A stretch of 64,000 nt of DNA from Geoglobus ahangari (GTDB lineage Archaea > Halobacteriota > Archaeoglobi > Archaeoglobales > Archaeoglobaceae). Position 1 is the first letter of the stretch. The number at the start of each line of letters is the position of its first letter. A program made the position numbers and the translations under genes. The notes under the pieces are model-generated. The model saw only the letters and a list, made by a program, of their open reading frames with translations. It made no database searches and had not been told where the DNA came from. The DNA is taken from positions 186,001 to 250,000 of the forward strand of contig NZ_CP011267.1 in NCBI RefSeq assembly GCF_001006045.1, written 5' to 3'. This document shows positions 40,272-50,255 of the stretch, in pieces.

Positions 40272-41106
40272 GAGCATGAGCGAGTGCAGCATAAAGCCTT
40301 ACGATGCGATTTATCTGGGGATGCCGTACTGCTGGGAGTATGAGGGTAACCTCATCTCAAGCCCGGACGATCTGAGGGCCGGAGCAGAGATCGTGAGGGA
40401 GATGGGCAAGAAGGCCTACGCAACAACGTTCGCGGTTCCGAGGAACAAAGACCTCGAGAGAGTCTACAGGATGATAGATACTGCTGTGGAGGTCTGCGAT
40501 GGGATAGAGGCGAGCAACCTCGGAGTCATAAGGTACATCTCGAAGGAGTTTCCGGACATCAAGCTGATTGCCGGTGGTCTCGCCAATATTTACACAGTCT
40601 CAACGGCAGAGTTCCTGTACAGCATAGGCGTGGACAGGATAATCCCCGCCTACGAGCTCGCCGTTGAGGACATCGAAAAGATGAAGGAGACCGGAGTGGA
40701 GATAGAGGTGGTCGTGCACGGAAAGATTCCGGTCGGCATAGGGCACGAGTGCTTCCTGAAGAGGTTTGCCGACGTTGTGGGGAAGGACTGCCCCAAGATC
40801 TGCAGGGAGGAGATGTACTTCAAGAGCGAGGATCTCGTGCTGAAGCCGTTCGGCCACGCGACGCTCAGCGGGAAGGATGTGTGCATGTACGAGCACATCG
40901 AGATGCTTGAGTTTGCAGACGCGTTCAGAATCGAGGCCGTTTCGGAGAGGATAGGATACAGGGAGAAGGTCGGAGCGATATACAGGAAACTTCTCGAGAG
41001 GGGTTTCTCGAGGTCAGACTTTGAGCTCCTGAAGAGCCTCGCCGAGAACGGAATAGCCAATGGCTACTACTTCAACAGGGCGGGGCAGATTTACGTGCCG
41101 AGGTGA
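40240..41106 (+). CDS. U32-family protein, second of three
   Basis: 288 aa. ASNLGVIRYISKEFPDIKLIAGGLANIYTVSTAEFLYSIGVDRIIPAYELAVEDI is the U32 barrel; GHECFLKRFADVVGKDCPKICREEMYF provides Cys near residues 169, 181 and 185 and a further Cys follows near 207. It aligns in plan with UbiV-like proteins that hold a 4Fe-4S cluster. Start ATG 40240 overlaps the preceding gene. Confidence 0.75.
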   Translation: MELTTGIPNLESMSECSIKPYDAIYLGMPYCWEYEGNLISSPDDLRAGAEIVREMGKKAYATTFAVPRNKDLERVYRMIDTAVEVCDGIEASNLGVIRYISKEFPDIKLIAGGLANIYTVSTAEFLYSIGVDRIIPAYELAVEDIEKMKETGVEIEVVVHGKIPVGIGHECFLKRFADVVGKDCPKICREEMYFKSEDLVLKPFGHATLSGKDVCMYEHIEMLEFADAFRIEAVSERIGYREKVGAIYRKLLERGFSRSDFELLKSLAENGIANGYYFNRAGQIYVPR

Positions 41107-42065
41107 TGGTTATGGTCGAACTTCTCGGTCCGGGCGGAAGCCTGGAGATGGTCGAGGCCGTTTTCAAGGCCGGGGCGGATAGTGTTTACGCCGGAGTGAA
41201 GGGGTGGAGCAGGAGGAGCAAGAAGTACGAGATGGGTGATGAGGAGCTGAAGAAGGCTGTCAGGATATCCCACGACTACGGAGGGATGCTGAGGGCAGCG
41301 ATAAACGCGATGCCGAAGGCTGGAGAGGAGGGAATGTACATCGAGAAGCTGGACAGCCTGTACAGCATGGAAATTGATGCCGTTATCCTCAACGACATAG
41401 GCCTGATGAAGATCACGAGGGAGAGGTATCCTGATCTAAAGATAGTCGCAAGCATCGGGGCGAGCATACTCAACAAGGAGGAGGCGATGCTCTACAGGGA
41501 TGCCGGAGCGTATCTGTTCGTCGCGGACTGTAAGATGAGTCTGGACGAGATGATGGAGATCAAGGCCCACACGGGGATGGGGGTTGAAGTGCTCATCCAC
41601 GCAAACACAGACTTCACGTACCTCGGCAGGTGCTGGATGAGCAGCTACAAGGCCCTCAAGTACGAGAGCATAGACGGGAAAGCCTATTACGTCGGAAGCC
41701 CCAACAGGGGTGGGGTCTGCTTCAGACCGTGCCTGCTCGGGTGGAAGCTTGCTGGAGATGACGTCTACGCCTCAGACTTCCAGCTGCCCAACAGCATGTT
41801 CCTGATGCTCGACGAGATCCCGGAGATGATCGACAGGGGCGTGGACTGCCTTAAGATTCAGGGCAGGGAGTACAGCGTCTCCCTGATCCACGACCTCGTC
41901 AAGCTCTACAGGAACTTCATAGACGAGTACACGGAGAGAGGAGAGGTCGACATAGAGGCCTACAGAGCGGAGCTGGACGTGATAGCTGAAAAGAGAGATT
42001 CAGAGAGGCTGAGGAGGACGCTCGAGCTGATGAAGGCTTCGAGGATGGAAAAAAGCGAGATCTAA
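41106..42065 (+). CDS. U32-family protein, third of three
   Basis: 319 aa; ATG 41106 shares one base with the previous stop (TGATG), an internal ATG at 41112 is possible. The hallmark LLGPGGSLEMVEAVFKAGADSVYAGVKGWSRRSKKYEMGDEEL, DLKIVASIGASILNKEEA and Cys residues in GRCWMSSYKALKY and GGVCFRPCLLGW fit the UbiU/TrhP type. Together the trio may work as a complex, as UbiU and UbiV do. The organism likely uses menaquinone-type quinones, so a direct ubiquinone role is not expected; hydroxylation of another ring or of tRNA is possible. Confidence 0.85.
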   Translation: MVMVELLGPGGSLEMVEAVFKAGADSVYAGVKGWSRRSKKYEMGDEELKKAVRISHDYGGMLRAAINAMPKAGEEGMYIEKLDSLYSMEIDAVILNDIGLMKITRERYPDLKIVASIGASILNKEEAMLYRDAGAYLFVADCKMSLDEMMEIKAHTGMGVEVLIHANTDFTYLGRCWMSSYKALKYESIDGKAYYVGSPNRGGVCFRPCLLGWKLAGDDVYASDFQLPNSMFLMLDEIPEMIDRGVDCLKIQGREYSVSLIHDLVKLYRNFIDEYTERGEVDIEAYRAELDVIAEKRDSERLRRTLELMKASRMEKSEI

Positions 42066-42069
42066 TTTT

Positions 42070-43299
42070 TTACTCAAACTCCTCCTCGTAGCCGCTCCTG
42101 TAGTTTATCTCCCCAACCAGATTCTTCTTAACGAGTTCTCTCGCCTCTTCCAGCTCGAAGTTGCCGAGGAGCCACATCACCTTTATAAGCGCGGTCTCAG
42201 GCAGCATGTCCTCTCCCTCTATCACACCAGCCTTCAGCAGGTACCTGCCCGTGTCGTAAACCCTGTCGCACACCCTGCCCCACAGGCACTGAGAGGTCAT
42301 GACGATGAGGCTGTCCTCCGCTACTCGCTTAACTGTATCCACCCAGTCGGTTGAGACGTGCCCGAGTCCTGTGCCCTCAATGACGAAGCCCCTGTAGCCC
42401 CTGTCATGGAAGAACTCCAGAATCTCAGGGGTTAAGCCGGGGAAGTACTTTATCAGGGCGACCTTCTCCTCGAGACTGTCGAAGAGCTGGAGCTCCCTCT
42501 CACCCCTCCTGAATCTCTCTGCAATCCACTCAATCCTCCCGTCGCTCCACACCCTGCCGAGCGGAGGGTAGTTAACGCTCTCGAACGCATCTCTCCTCGA
42601 GGTGTGGTTCTTCCTGACCTTAACGCCCCTGTGAATGTGGCAGTAGTCGTCGCTGGTTGTGGCGTGCATGACCACCGCCACCTCCCCAAGGTCGCTCAGC
42701 GCTGTGTGGGCGGAGCAGATCATGTTGATCGCCGCGTCGCTGCTCGGCCTGTCGCTGCTCCTTTGGGCACCAACGAAAACCACCGGGACGGGAGTTCTGA
42801 GCATGAAGGCAAGCGCTGAGGCTGAGTAGTGCATGGTGTCCGTGCCGTGGGTGACGACCACACCCTCGTAGCCCTCCTTTATGGCCTCGTAAACTCTCCT
42901 CGCAAGTGTGATCCAGTACTCCGGCCTCATGTTCTCGCTCAAAATGTTGTAGAGAAGCTCGGCCGAGATGTTGCAGATCTCCGCCAGCTCAGGGATGTCC
43001 GAGACGATCTCCTCCGCCGTGAACTGGCTCGTTACCGCGCCAGTCTTGTAGTCAACCTTGCTCGCGATCGTTCCGCCGGTCGAGATTACCTTGACGTTCT
43101 TCAACCCCTCCCTCTCCTTCACTGCCGGGAGCTTGACCTCTGGCACCTCGAACTCCTCTTCCTCAATAATTTCGTAATCGTAAAACCCAACATTGTAGCC
43201 GTTGTCCAGCTTCAGCACAATCTTTCCGTCCTCAGATGGGAGGGCTATTCCCTCGAAAATCCTTCCCTTCGCCCTGATCCTAACCCTCTTTCCCCGCAT
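42070..43299 (-). CDS. gatD: Glu-tRNA(Gln) amidotransferase subunit D
   Basis: 409 aa from MRGKRVRIRAKGRIF (43299); other in-frame starts lie six and nine bases upstream. The N-terminal ~75 residues form the archaeal GatD beta domain; the asparaginase-like part has VKVISTGGTIASKVDYKTGAV, VVVTHGTDTMHYSASALAFML and FVGAQRSSDRPSSDAAINM. GatD releases ammonia from glutamine for GatE to amidate Glu-tRNA(Gln). gatE is not in this window. Overlaps the argH stop by about 20 bases. Confidence 0.93.
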   Translation of the reverse strand: MRGKRVRIRAKGRIFEGIALPSEDGKIVLKLDNGYNVGFYDYEIIEEEEFEVPEVKLPAVKEREGLKNVKVISTGGTIASKVDYKTGAVTSQFTAEEIVSDIPELAEICNISAELLYNILSENMRPEYWITLARRVYEAIKEGYEGVVVTHGTDTMHYSASALAFMLRTPVPVVFVGAQRSSDRPSSDAAINMICSAHTALSDLGEVAVVMHATTSDDYCHIHRGVKVRKNHTSRRDAFESVNYPPLGRVWSDGRIEWIAERFRRGERELQLFDSLEEKVALIKYFPGLTPEILEFFHDRGYRGFVIEGTGLGHVSTDWVDTVKRVAEDSLIVMTSQCLWGRVCDRVYDTGRYLLKAGVIEGEDMLPETALIKVMWLLGNFELEEARELVKKNLVGEINYRSGYEEEFE

Positions 43300-44734
43300 A
43301 AGCATCAACCTCTTCGAAGAGTCTCTTGAGCGAGTCGGAAATTCTCGCCCTGATTGAGGCTATCCTGACCTCATCCTCTTTGATCCTCTCCACCCTCTTC
43401 TCGATCATCACAAGAATGTTTCTCTCCGATGTCCCTCCCTCGCTTCCCCTCTGCTCCACCACCAGCTCGGGAATCGACGCCGCCTCTATCTCCTCCTGCG
43501 TCACCTCAACCTTCACACCAAACTCCCTCGCTATGGTCGTGAGAGTTTTCGCATCTGGCCTGTAGATCCCCCTCTTGGCAAGCTCGCCCACTATTCTGTG
43601 GGAGGTTCTGAAGGGGACGCCCTTCTGAACGAGGAGGTTCGCTATCTCCGTTGCGACCGAGAACCCCTTCCCCGCCTTGCCCTCCATAACGTCAGTCCTG
43701 AACTCAATTCCGTCCATCAGCCCTGCCATGACCCTCGCCGCAAGAAGCGTCTCGTTCATCACCTGAAACATAACCCTGTTCATCTCCTGAAAGTCCCTGT
43801 TGTAGGCGAACGGCATCGCCTTGTATATCGCCATCACTCCGGCCAGATCCCCCACCATTCGGCCAGCCTTGGCCCTTATGATCTCCGCCGTGTCGGGGTT
43901 CTTTTTCTGGGGCATTATGCTTGACGAGGACGCAAATTCATCTGGAAGTACGACGAACTCGAACTCAGACGCCCACAGCACGATCTCCTCGCAGATTCTG
44001 CTGAACGAGAGCATCAAAGAGGTGCAGGCAAAGACCGACTCAATCAGAAAGTCCCTGCTCGAGACCCCATCCATTGCATTCTCAACCACGCCGTCAAAGC
44101 CAAGGTATTCGGCAACGAGCCGCCGGTCTATTGGGAAGGAGGTTCCAGCAAAAGCAGAGGAGCCGAGAGGTGAGAGGTTCACCCTCCTGAACGCGTCGAG
44201 AAGTCTCTGGAAGTCCCTCTCGATCATGTCGTGGTATGCGAGCAGGTGATGGGAGAGCTTGGTGGGCTGGGCGTACTGGAGGTGGGTGAAGCCGGGCATT
44301 ACGGCGTTGGCGTTCTCCTTCGCCTTTTTAAGAAGCACCGACCTCAGCTCGAGGAGAGTTGAGAGGAGCTCGAGGATCCTGTCCCTCGCGAACATTCTCA
44401 GGCAGGTGGCAACCTCGTCATTCCTGCTCCTCGCGGTGTGCATCTTCTTGCCGTCATCTCCAGCCAGCTCTATGACCTTGGCCTCAATGGCTTCGTGCAC
44501 ATCCTCATACTCCTTAGAAAGGCTTTCAAATCCGCTCCTCTCAATCTCCCTAAGCGCTCTGAGTATTCTCGCCGCAGAATTCCTGTCTATTATTCCGGAC
44601 TTCTCGAGCATGATCACGTGAGCGTAATCCACCAGAATGTCGTACTGAAAGATGTTCTCGTCAAAATCCATTGAGGTCGTGAGCTTAAGGGCGTTCTCAT
44701 CCATCCTGCCCTCGAGCCTGCTCCTGACGGTCAT
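43280..44734 (-). CDS. argH: Argininosuccinate lyase
   Basis: 484 aa. Fumarase/aspartase fold: DDGKKMHTARSRNDEVATCLRMF, MPGFTHLQYAQPTKLSHHLLAYH, and the signature SSSIMPQKKNPDTAEIIRAKAGR near residue 272. It splits argininosuccinate to arginine and fumarate, the last arginine step. The first ~10 residues (MTVRSRLEGRMDENALKLTTS) match archaeal ArgH starts. Overlaps gatD. Confidence 0.95.
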   Translation of the reverse strand: MTVRSRLEGRMDENALKLTTSMDFDENIFQYDILVDYAHVIMLEKSGIIDRNSAARILRALREIERSGFESLSKEYEDVHEAIEAKVIELAGDDGKKMHTARSRNDEVATCLRMFARDRILELLSTLLELRSVLLKKAKENANAVMPGFTHLQYAQPTKLSHHLLAYHDMIERDFQRLLDAFRRVNLSPLGSSAFAGTSFPIDRRLVAEYLGFDGVVENAMDGVSSRDFLIESVFACTSLMLSFSRICEEIVLWASEFEFVVLPDEFASSSSIMPQKKNPDTAEIIRAKAGRMVGDLAGVMAIYKAMPFAYNRDFQEMNRVMFQVMNETLLAARVMAGLMDGIEFRTDVMEGKAGKGFSVATEIANLLVQKGVPFRTSHRIVGELAKRGIYRPDAKTLTTIAREFGVKVEVTQEEIEAASIPELVVEQRGSEGGTSERNILVMIEKRVERIKEDEVRIASIRARISDSLKRLFEEVDAYAGKEG

Positions 44735-44765
44735 CGCTTGGCTTTGGTGCTCTCCCTAAATAACT

Positions 44766-44996
44766 TTATCCCTTCCTCCAGACAACCTCACCAGAATACA
44801 GGATCTCAACAACCCTGTGGTGGGGGATGGCAGAGGTGTGGGTGTAGATGAACTTGTGGCCCACGTCGGTGATGTCGCTGCCCGAGATCTCGGAGATGCC
44901 TTTAGGCCTGTCCACGTACCTGACAACCACTTTCTCAAAATCGTAGTCTGGATGCCACTTCAGCCTGTCCAGAATGTTCTTTATGCTATATCTCAT
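44766..44996 (-). CDS. DUF504/MJ1316-family RNA-binding protein
   Basis: 76 aa: SIKNILDRLKWHPDYDFEKVVVRYVDRPKG, then GSDITDVGHKFIYTHTSAIPHHRVVEILYSGEVVWRKG. This is the full DUF504 (UPF0248, MJ1316) domain, proposed to recognise RNA 3' ends or cyclic phosphates. ATG 44996 overlaps the upstream wHTH gene by 11 bases. Cellular role not known; single-domain copies are near universal in archaea. Confidence 0.88.
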   Translation of the reverse strand: MRYSIKNILDRLKWHPDYDFEKVVVRYVDRPKGISEISGSDITDVGHKFIYTHTSAIPHHRVVEILYSGEVVWRKG

Positions 44997-45501
44997 CCTC
45001 CTTTGCCATCTCGACGAGCTGTCCCTTGAGGTTGAGCCTGAGGGACTTCTTGGCTATCGCCCTAATGAACAGGCTGTCCATTCCGGTCTCCCTGCTTATG
45101 TGTTGCACCGAGATCCTTCCCCTGCTTATTTGCTCGGTGATTCTGCCGACGACCTCGCTCTCCTCATCCTCGGCCATGAAGATTGCGTTGAGGATTGTGT
45201 TGAGATCCTTCAGGGAGATGTAAACGTTTATGCTCAGGTGGGTGTAGCTCACGTGGTACTCCTTCTCCGGCTTTCCGGTTGGTTCAGAGGGCATCCTCCA
45301 CTTCACTTCAAGCATACCGGCATTCTTTAGAATTCGCAGCGCCTCCTCAACACCCTCACCGTAAAGCTCCCTTAGCTCGCTCAGAGTTTTCCACTCGTTC
45401 AGCAGGGTCTCGTACACCCTCCTGTACGTTTCGGTGGAGAATAGCTGAAGAACCGGGACGAGATCCACGGCATCGTTAACGAGCTTGGCTCTTCTGACCA
45501 T
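44986..45501 (-). CDS. ArsR-like winged-helix regulator
   Basis: 171 aa. TYRRVYETLLNEWKTLSELRELYGEGVEEALRILKNAGMLEVKW is the winged helix (~residues 28-70). The C-terminal half (DLNTILNAIFMAEDEESEVVGRITEQISRGRISVQHISRETGMDSLFIRAIAKKSLRLNLKG) adds a second, HTH-like helical domain seen in archaeal ArsR-type regulators. Target unknown; coupled to the DUF504 gene. Confidence 0.8.
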   Translation of the reverse strand: MVRRAKLVNDAVDLVPVLQLFSTETYRRVYETLLNEWKTLSELRELYGEGVEEALRILKNAGMLEVKWRMPSEPTGKPEKEYHVSYTHLSINVYISLKDLNTILNAIFMAEDEESEVVGRITEQISRGRISVQHISRETGMDSLFIRAIAKKSLRLNLKGQLVEMAKEDEI

Positions 45502-45564
45502 CCACTAAAACTTTCTCTCTTGCGATATTTATTATTTTGCCTTCGGGATAATTGGCACCAAAAT

Positions 45565-45574
45565 TTTTTTAAAT
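45565..45574 (+). promoter_or_regulatory. TATA box for the 60-aa basic protein
   Basis: TTTTTTAAAT centred ~26 bases before ATG 45596; leaderless. Confidence 0.55.
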
Positions 45575-45595
45575 TCTCTCCTGACAGTCTCCACC

Positions 45596-45778
45596 ATGGG
45601 TAAAACAGGCACGACTCAGTGGATCAAGATCAAGAACAGGAAGGGTGGGCAGAGGCTCGTTCCGTCCAAGTACCAGACGTACAAGAAGCCCGGGCCCAAC
45701 CAGAAGTACACGTCCGACGGGAAGAGGAGGAGAAGGATCAAGAGGAGCCCGAAGAGCATACTCGGTGCAAAGACCTGA
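45596..45778 (+). CDS. Small basic archaeal protein (DUF5350-like)
   Basis: 60 aa, about 35% Lys/Arg: MGKTGTTQWIKIKNRKGGQRLV then PSKYQTYKKPGPNQKYTSDGKRRRRIKRSPKSILGAKT. I recognise the pattern as the DUF5350 type seen in Archaeoglobi and methanogens, strongly conserved and ribosomal-protein-like in composition; a ribosome- or RNA-binding role is likely but not shown here. Leaderless start, single gene, T-rich sequence after the stop. Confidence 0.82.
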   Translation: MGKTGTTQWIKIKNRKGGQRLVPSKYQTYKKPGPNQKYTSDGKRRRRIKRSPKSILGAKT

Positions 45779-45882
45779 TCCCCTTTTTGACGATTTTCTG
45801 CCTCAGGCTATTCTGACCCACTTTTAAAGGAACCTGCGTGTCTGCTCTCAGGTCAGGGCAGTTGAGCACGACCTCAGAAAAG

Positions 45883-45892
45883 ATTTAAAATA
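45883..45892 (+). promoter_or_regulatory. TATA box of the tetrapyrrole operon
   Basis: ATTTAAAATA centred ~26-27 bases before the hemA ATG at 45915. One promoter likely drives hemA to SUMT, as all junctions overlap or abut. Confidence 0.6.
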
Positions 45893-45914
45893 CGCCCCGG
45901 GAACTTTACACATA

Positions 45915-47237
45915 ATGGAAATTGCCAACCTCGTCATCTCCCACAAGAAGGCATCCATAGATGAGATTCAAAAGGCCTGGCACGGCGATTATCGCCAGCT
46001 CCTCGACAGGGTGATGAGCTACCCGAACATAAGGGAGTGCGCGATCCTTCTCACCTGTAACCGTGTTGAGGTTTATGTTTACGGCACGAAGACCCTCGAG
46101 ACCCTCAAGGAGTTTGCCGGGAAGATGGGGGTGCCGGAGAGGATAATAGAGATCCACAAGGACAGGGACACCCTCGAGCACCTGCTGAGGGTTGCGAGCG
46201 GGCTCGAGTCGATGATGGTCGGAGAGGATCAGATACTCGGTCAGGTGAAGGAGTTCTACAACCTCGGAAAGGAGTACGGAAGCATAGGGGAGGTTCTCGA
46301 CCTCGTTTTCTCCAAGGCGATTCAGGTCGGAAAGAAGGTCAGGAACAGGACGAGGATAAACAAGGGAGCGGTCAGCATAGGAAGTGCGGCAGTGGAGCTT
46401 GCGGAGAGGACGCTGGGGACACTCAGAGGGAAGAGGGCGATGATAATCGGAGCCGGAGAGATGGGAAGACTCGTGGCAAAGGCGATAGCCCACAAGAACC
46501 TTGAGAAAATATACGTGGCGAACAGAACTCCAGAGAGAGGGAGGAGGCTCGCTGAGGAGATTGGAAACGCGGAGGTCGTGCCGTTCGACAGGATAGAGAG
46601 GTACATGGTGGAGTGCGATGTCGTCATTTCGGCAACATCCGCTCCGCACCACGTGATCACGAGGGGCGCTGTTGAGAGGGTGATGGCCCTCAGGAAGGAG
46701 CCTTTGCTCATAATAGACATAGCCCTCCCGAGGGATGTGGAGCCGGAGGTCGGAGAGGTCGAGGGAGTCACGCTCTACACCATAGACGACCTGAGGGAGA
46801 TCAGCACCGAGAACCTGAGAAAGAGGCTCAGGGAGGCGAAGAAGGCTGAAGAAATTATAAAGGAGGAGCTGGATGACCTCATGGACAGGCTCAAGGAGCT
46901 CAAGGCGAGGAACGCGATATGCATGATGTACGTGCACGCGGACTACATAAAGAACGAGGAGATAATCGAGTTCTACAACAAGCTCAGCGCCAAATACGGC
47001 GTGGACGAGGACGTGCTGCCGATGATAGAGAGCTTCGCCAACTCGCTTATAAAGAAGTTCCTAAGGAAGCCAACCGTCAGGATAAGAAAAGCTGCAAGGA
47101 ACGGAAATTCCGAGGTTATCGAGGCCGTGGAGTATCTGTTTGGAGGTGGGTCTAATGGAGTTTCCCGCTCTGAGAATGAGGAGGTTGAGGAGAGACAGGC
47201 TGAGGCCCCTGTTAAGGGAGAGCAGGCTCAGCACTGA
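45915..47237 (+). CDS. hemA: Glutamyl-tRNA reductase
   Basis: 440 aa. [13 protein letters not shown] holds the catalytic Cys near residue 48; [23 protein letters not shown] and the NADPH site [17 protein letters not shown] near residue 175; C-terminal dimerisation helices. First committed step of C5 tetrapyrrole synthesis: glutamyl-tRNA to glutamate-1-semialdehyde. The last ~30 residues ([21 protein letters not shown]) run over the hemB start by 83 bases, a large overlap. Confidence 0.95.
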   Translation: MEIANLVISHKKASIDEIQKAWHGDYRQLLDRVMSYPNIRECAILLTCNRVEVYVYGTKTLETLKEFAGKMGVPERIIEIHKDRDTLEHLLRVASGLESMMVGEDQILGQVKEFYNLGKEYGSIGEVLDLVFSKAIQVGKKVRNRTRINKGAVSIGSAAVELAERTLGTLRGKRAMIIGAGEMGRLVAKAIAHKNLEKIYVANRTPERGRRLAEEIGNAEVVPFDRIERYMVECDVVISATSAPHHVITRGAVERVMALRKEPLLIIDIALPRDVEPEVGEVEGVTLYTIDDLREISTENLRKRLREAKKAEEIIKEELDDLMDRLKELKARNAICMMYVHADYIKNEEIIEFYNKLSAKYGVDEDVLPMIESFANSLIKKFLRKPTVRIRKAARNGNSEVIEAVEYLFGGGSNGVSRSENEEVEERQAEAPVKGEQAQH

Positions 47238-48120
47238 CGACCTGATAATGCCCGTTTTTGTTGACGAGAACATCTCATCCCCAAAGGAAATACCCTCCAT
47301 GCCCGGCTACTTCCGCTTCCCCATCCACGACGTGGCGGATGAAGTGGGGAAGGCCATGGAGCTCGGCATAAGGGCGTTCATCTTCTTCGGCATCCCCTCC
47401 CACAAGGACGATGTCGGCTCCTCAGCTTTTGACGATGATGGTGTCATTCAGAAGACCCTGAGGAATGTCAGGAAGGAGCATGAAGATGCGGTCCTCATCA
47501 CGGACGTCTGCCTGTGCGAGTACACAACCCACGGCCACTGCGGAATTGTGAAGGGCAAGGAGGTGCTGAACGATCCCACGCTCCCGATACTTGGGAAGAT
47601 AGCTGTCAGCCACGCAAAAAGCGGTGCTGACATCGTCGCTCCATCCGGAATGATGGACGGGATGGTGAAGGCAATAAGGAGTGCCCTCGACGAGAACGGG
47701 TTTGAGAGCGTTGCGATCATGAGCTACTCAGCCAAGTACGCCTCATCATTCTACGGCCCGTTCAGAGAGGCTGCGGAGAGCGAATACGCGTTCGGAGACA
47801 GGAAGAGCTACCAGATGGACATCCACAACGGCAGCGAGGCTCTGAGGGAGGTGAAACTCGACCTGAAAGAGGGCGCAGACATAGTAATGGTCAAGCCCGC
47901 GCTGAGCTATCTGGACATCATAAGGAGAGTCAAGGAGGCATTTAACGTGCCGGTGGCTGCTTACAACGTCAGCGGGGAGTACAGCATGGTCAAGGCCGCT
48001 GGCAGAATGGGCTGGCTCGATGAGAAGGAGATCGCGTACGAGATCCTCACATCCATAAAGAGGGCCGGAGCTGATTTGATAATAACCTATCACGCAAAGG
48101 AGATTGCGGAGGTTTTGTGA
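47155..48120 (+). CDS. hemB: 5-aminolevulinate dehydratase (porphobilinogen synthase)
   Basis: 321 aa from ATG 47155, with GGAGGTGGG upstream; the longer frame lies in hemA. Metal-binding [14 protein letters not shown] near residues 119-130, active-site Lys in [16 protein letters not shown] and [10 protein letters not shown]. It joins two ALA molecules to porphobilinogen. Cys-rich site indicates the zinc-dependent form. It ends directly before hemL. Confidence 0.95.
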   Translation: MEFPALRMRRLRRDRLRPLLRESRLSTDDLIMPVFVDENISSPKEIPSMPGYFRFPIHDVADEVGKAMELGIRAFIFFGIPSHKDDVGSSAFDDDGVIQKTLRNVRKEHEDAVLITDVCLCEYTTHGHCGIVKGKEVLNDPTLPILGKIAVSHAKSGADIVAPSGMMDGMVKAIRSALDENGFESVAIMSYSAKYASSFYGPFREAAESEYAFGDRKSYQMDIHNGSEALREVKLDLKEGADIVMVKPALSYLDIIRRVKEAFNVPVAAYNVSGEYSMVKAAGRMGWLDEKEIAYEILTSIKRAGADLIITYHAKEIAEVL

Positions 48121-49392
48121 ATGTGGGAGAGGTCGAAGGAGCTTTACGATGTGGCAAAAACACTGATGCCGGGTGGGGTTTCGAGCCCGGTGAGAGCTGT
48201 AAAGCCGTTTCCGTTTTACACGAGAAAGGCGAGGGGCTCGAGGATATACGACGTGGACGGGAACGAGTACATAGACTACTGCATGGCCTACGGGCCGCTG
48301 ATTCTCGGGCATGCGGACGAGAGGGTGAAGGAGGCCGTTAAAAGCGCCCTCGAGAACGGGTGGGTTTACGGAACGCCGATAGAGCTTGAGATTGAATACG
48401 CGAAGCTGATCACCTCAATATATCCCTCAATCGACATGGTTAGGTTCACCAACACGGGCAGCGAGGCAACGATGTCCGCCCTGAGACTCGCGAAGGGCTT
48501 TACCGGCAGGGACAAGTTCGTCAAGATCGAGGGGAGCTTCCACGGAGCCCACGACTCCGTTCTTGTGAAGGCGGGAAGTGGTGCCACGACCCACGGCACC
48601 CCCAATTCTGCCGGAGTCCCTGAGGACTTCGTGAAGAACACGCTGCAGTCCCCGTACAATGACGTCGAGGCTCTCGCAGAAATTGTGGAGAAGAACAGGG
48701 ACGAGCTTGCGGCCCTGATACTCGAGCCCGTCATGGGGAACTCGACGCTCATAATTCCGGAGGATGGGTACCTCAGAGAGGTGAGGAAGATAACAGAGGA
48801 GAACGACGTGCTCCTCATCTTCGACGAGGTGATCACGGGCTTCAGACTCTCCCTCGGAGGTGCTCAGGAGTACTACGGAGTCAAGCCTGACATAACGACC
48901 CTCGGAAAGATTGCTGGAGGTGGGTTCCCCATAGGCATTGTTGGAGGAAGGAGAGAGATAATGGAGCACTTCTCGCCATCTGGAGCGGTCTATCAGGCCG
49001 GAACCTTCAGCGGGAACCCGGTGAGCCTCACGGCTGGCTACACAACCGCCAAAATTCTCTCGGAAGAGAGGCCGTATGACGAGCTGAGGAGGAAGACCGA
49101 GGAGCTCGTGAAGGCTGTAAGAGATGGTATTGAGGATGGAAAGGTCGAGGGAGTTGAGGTGGACAGCATTGAGTCGATGTTCTGTGTCTACTTCGGCGAG
49201 AGGCCGAGGGACTACGCCTCAGCGCTGAGGCTCGATAAGGAGAGGTTCATGAAGTTCTACTGGAAGCTCCTCGAAAACGGCGTGTTCTTCCCGCCCTCCC
49301 AGTACGAGAGCTGCTTCATGAGCACAGCCCACAGCATGGAGGATGTGGAGAGGACAGCAGAAGTGATCCTGAAATGTCTCGCAGAGTTGTGA
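48121..49392 (+). CDS. hemL: Glutamate-1-semialdehyde aminotransferase
   Basis: 423 aa. Class III aminotransferase: [19 protein letters not shown] at the start, [17 protein letters not shown], the PLP Lys in [14 protein letters not shown] near residue 263 and [17 protein letters not shown]. Makes 5-aminolevulinate from the HemA product. Starts one base after the hemB stop; the last 19 bases overlap hemC. Confidence 0.96.
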   Translation: MWERSKELYDVAKTLMPGGVSSPVRAVKPFPFYTRKARGSRIYDVDGNEYIDYCMAYGPLILGHADERVKEAVKSALENGWVYGTPIELEIEYAKLITSIYPSIDMVRFTNTGSEATMSALRLAKGFTGRDKFVKIEGSFHGAHDSVLVKAGSGATTHGTPNSAGVPEDFVKNTLQSPYNDVEALAEIVEKNRDELAALILEPVMGNSTLIIPEDGYLREVRKITEENDVLLIFDEVITGFRLSLGGAQEYYGVKPDITTLGKIAGGGFPIGIVGGRREIMEHFSPSGAVYQAGTFSGNPVSLTAGYTTAKILSEERPYDELRRKTEELVKAVRDGIEDGKVEGVEVDSIESMFCVYFGERPRDYASALRLDKERFMKFYWKLLENGVFFPPSQYESCFMSTAHSMEDVERTAEVILKCLAEL

Positions 49393-50255
49393 TAGGGACG
49401 AGGGGTAGCAAGCTCGCCCTCGCGCAGGCGCACAAGGTTAGAGAGGAGCTGGAAAGAGAGGGCTACGAGACCGAGATCAGGATAATCAGGACGTCCGGCG
49501 ACATAAAGAAGGACAGGCCCCTCCACGAGTTCAAGGGAATCGGGGCGTTCGTGAGGGAGATAGACCTCGCGCTGAAGAGGGGAGAGGTGGACGTTGCCGT
49601 CCACAGCCTCAAGGACGTTCCCACCCAGAGGGTTGAAGGAACAGTGATAGCCGCAGTGCTTGAGAGGGAGTCACCATGCGATGCTTTCGTGACGAGAGAC
49701 GGGAGGAGCTTCGAGGAGCTTGAGGGCGGTTCGGTTGTTGGCACATCATCCCTCAGAAGGAGAGCAATGGTTCTGAAGCTCAGGAAGGATTTGAAGATCG
49801 AGAATCTCAGGGGAAACGTGGACACGAGGCTGAGGAAGCTAAGCGAGGGGATTTACGACGGGATATTTCTGGCCGAAGCCGGGCTGATAAGGCTCGGAAT
49901 CCACGAGGAGCTGAAGTACCAGAGGCTCAGCCCTTACACCTTTGTCCCCTCAGCCAATCAGGGAATCATAGCCGTTGCGACGAGGGAGGGCGAGGAGGAG
50001 CTTGCCTCATTCATGAACCACGACGAAACTTACAGGGAGGCAATGCTCGAGAGGTTTGTTATAAGCTATCTGGGCGTTGGATGTGCAGTGCCTGCAGGGG
50101 TTTACGCAGAGAGCGCGGGAAACAAAATCAGGCTGGTCTGCGAGGTTCTTGGAGAGGGTGGGGAGGTCAAGGCGAGGGTGGATGAGAGGGTGAGCAGGGA
50201 CTGGAGCGAGGAAGAGGTCGAGGAGATTCTGAGGGGGCTGAGTGGTTTAGTATGA
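49374..50255 (+). CDS. hemC: Hydroxymethylbilane synthase
   Basis: 293 aa: [56 protein letters not shown] and the dipyrromethane Cys in [15 protein letters not shown] near residue 228. It polymerises porphobilinogen. Overlaps hemL by 19 bases and SUMT by four. No hemD-like uroporphyrinogen-III synthase is visible between them, so that gene must lie elsewhere. Confidence 0.95.
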   Translation: MSRRVVIGTRGSKLALAQAHKVREELEREGYETEIRIIRTSGDIKKDRPLHEFKGIGAFVREIDLALKRGEVDVAVHSLKDVPTQRVEGTVIAAVLERESPCDAFVTRDGRSFEELEGGSVVGTSSLRRRAMVLKLRKDLKIENLRGNVDTRLRKLSEGIYDGIFLAEAGLIRLGIHEELKYQRLSPYTFVPSANQGIIAVATREGEEELASFMNHDETYREAMLERFVISYLGVGCAVPAGVYAESAGNKIRLVCEVLGEGGEVKARVDERVSRDWSEEEVEEILRGLSGLV

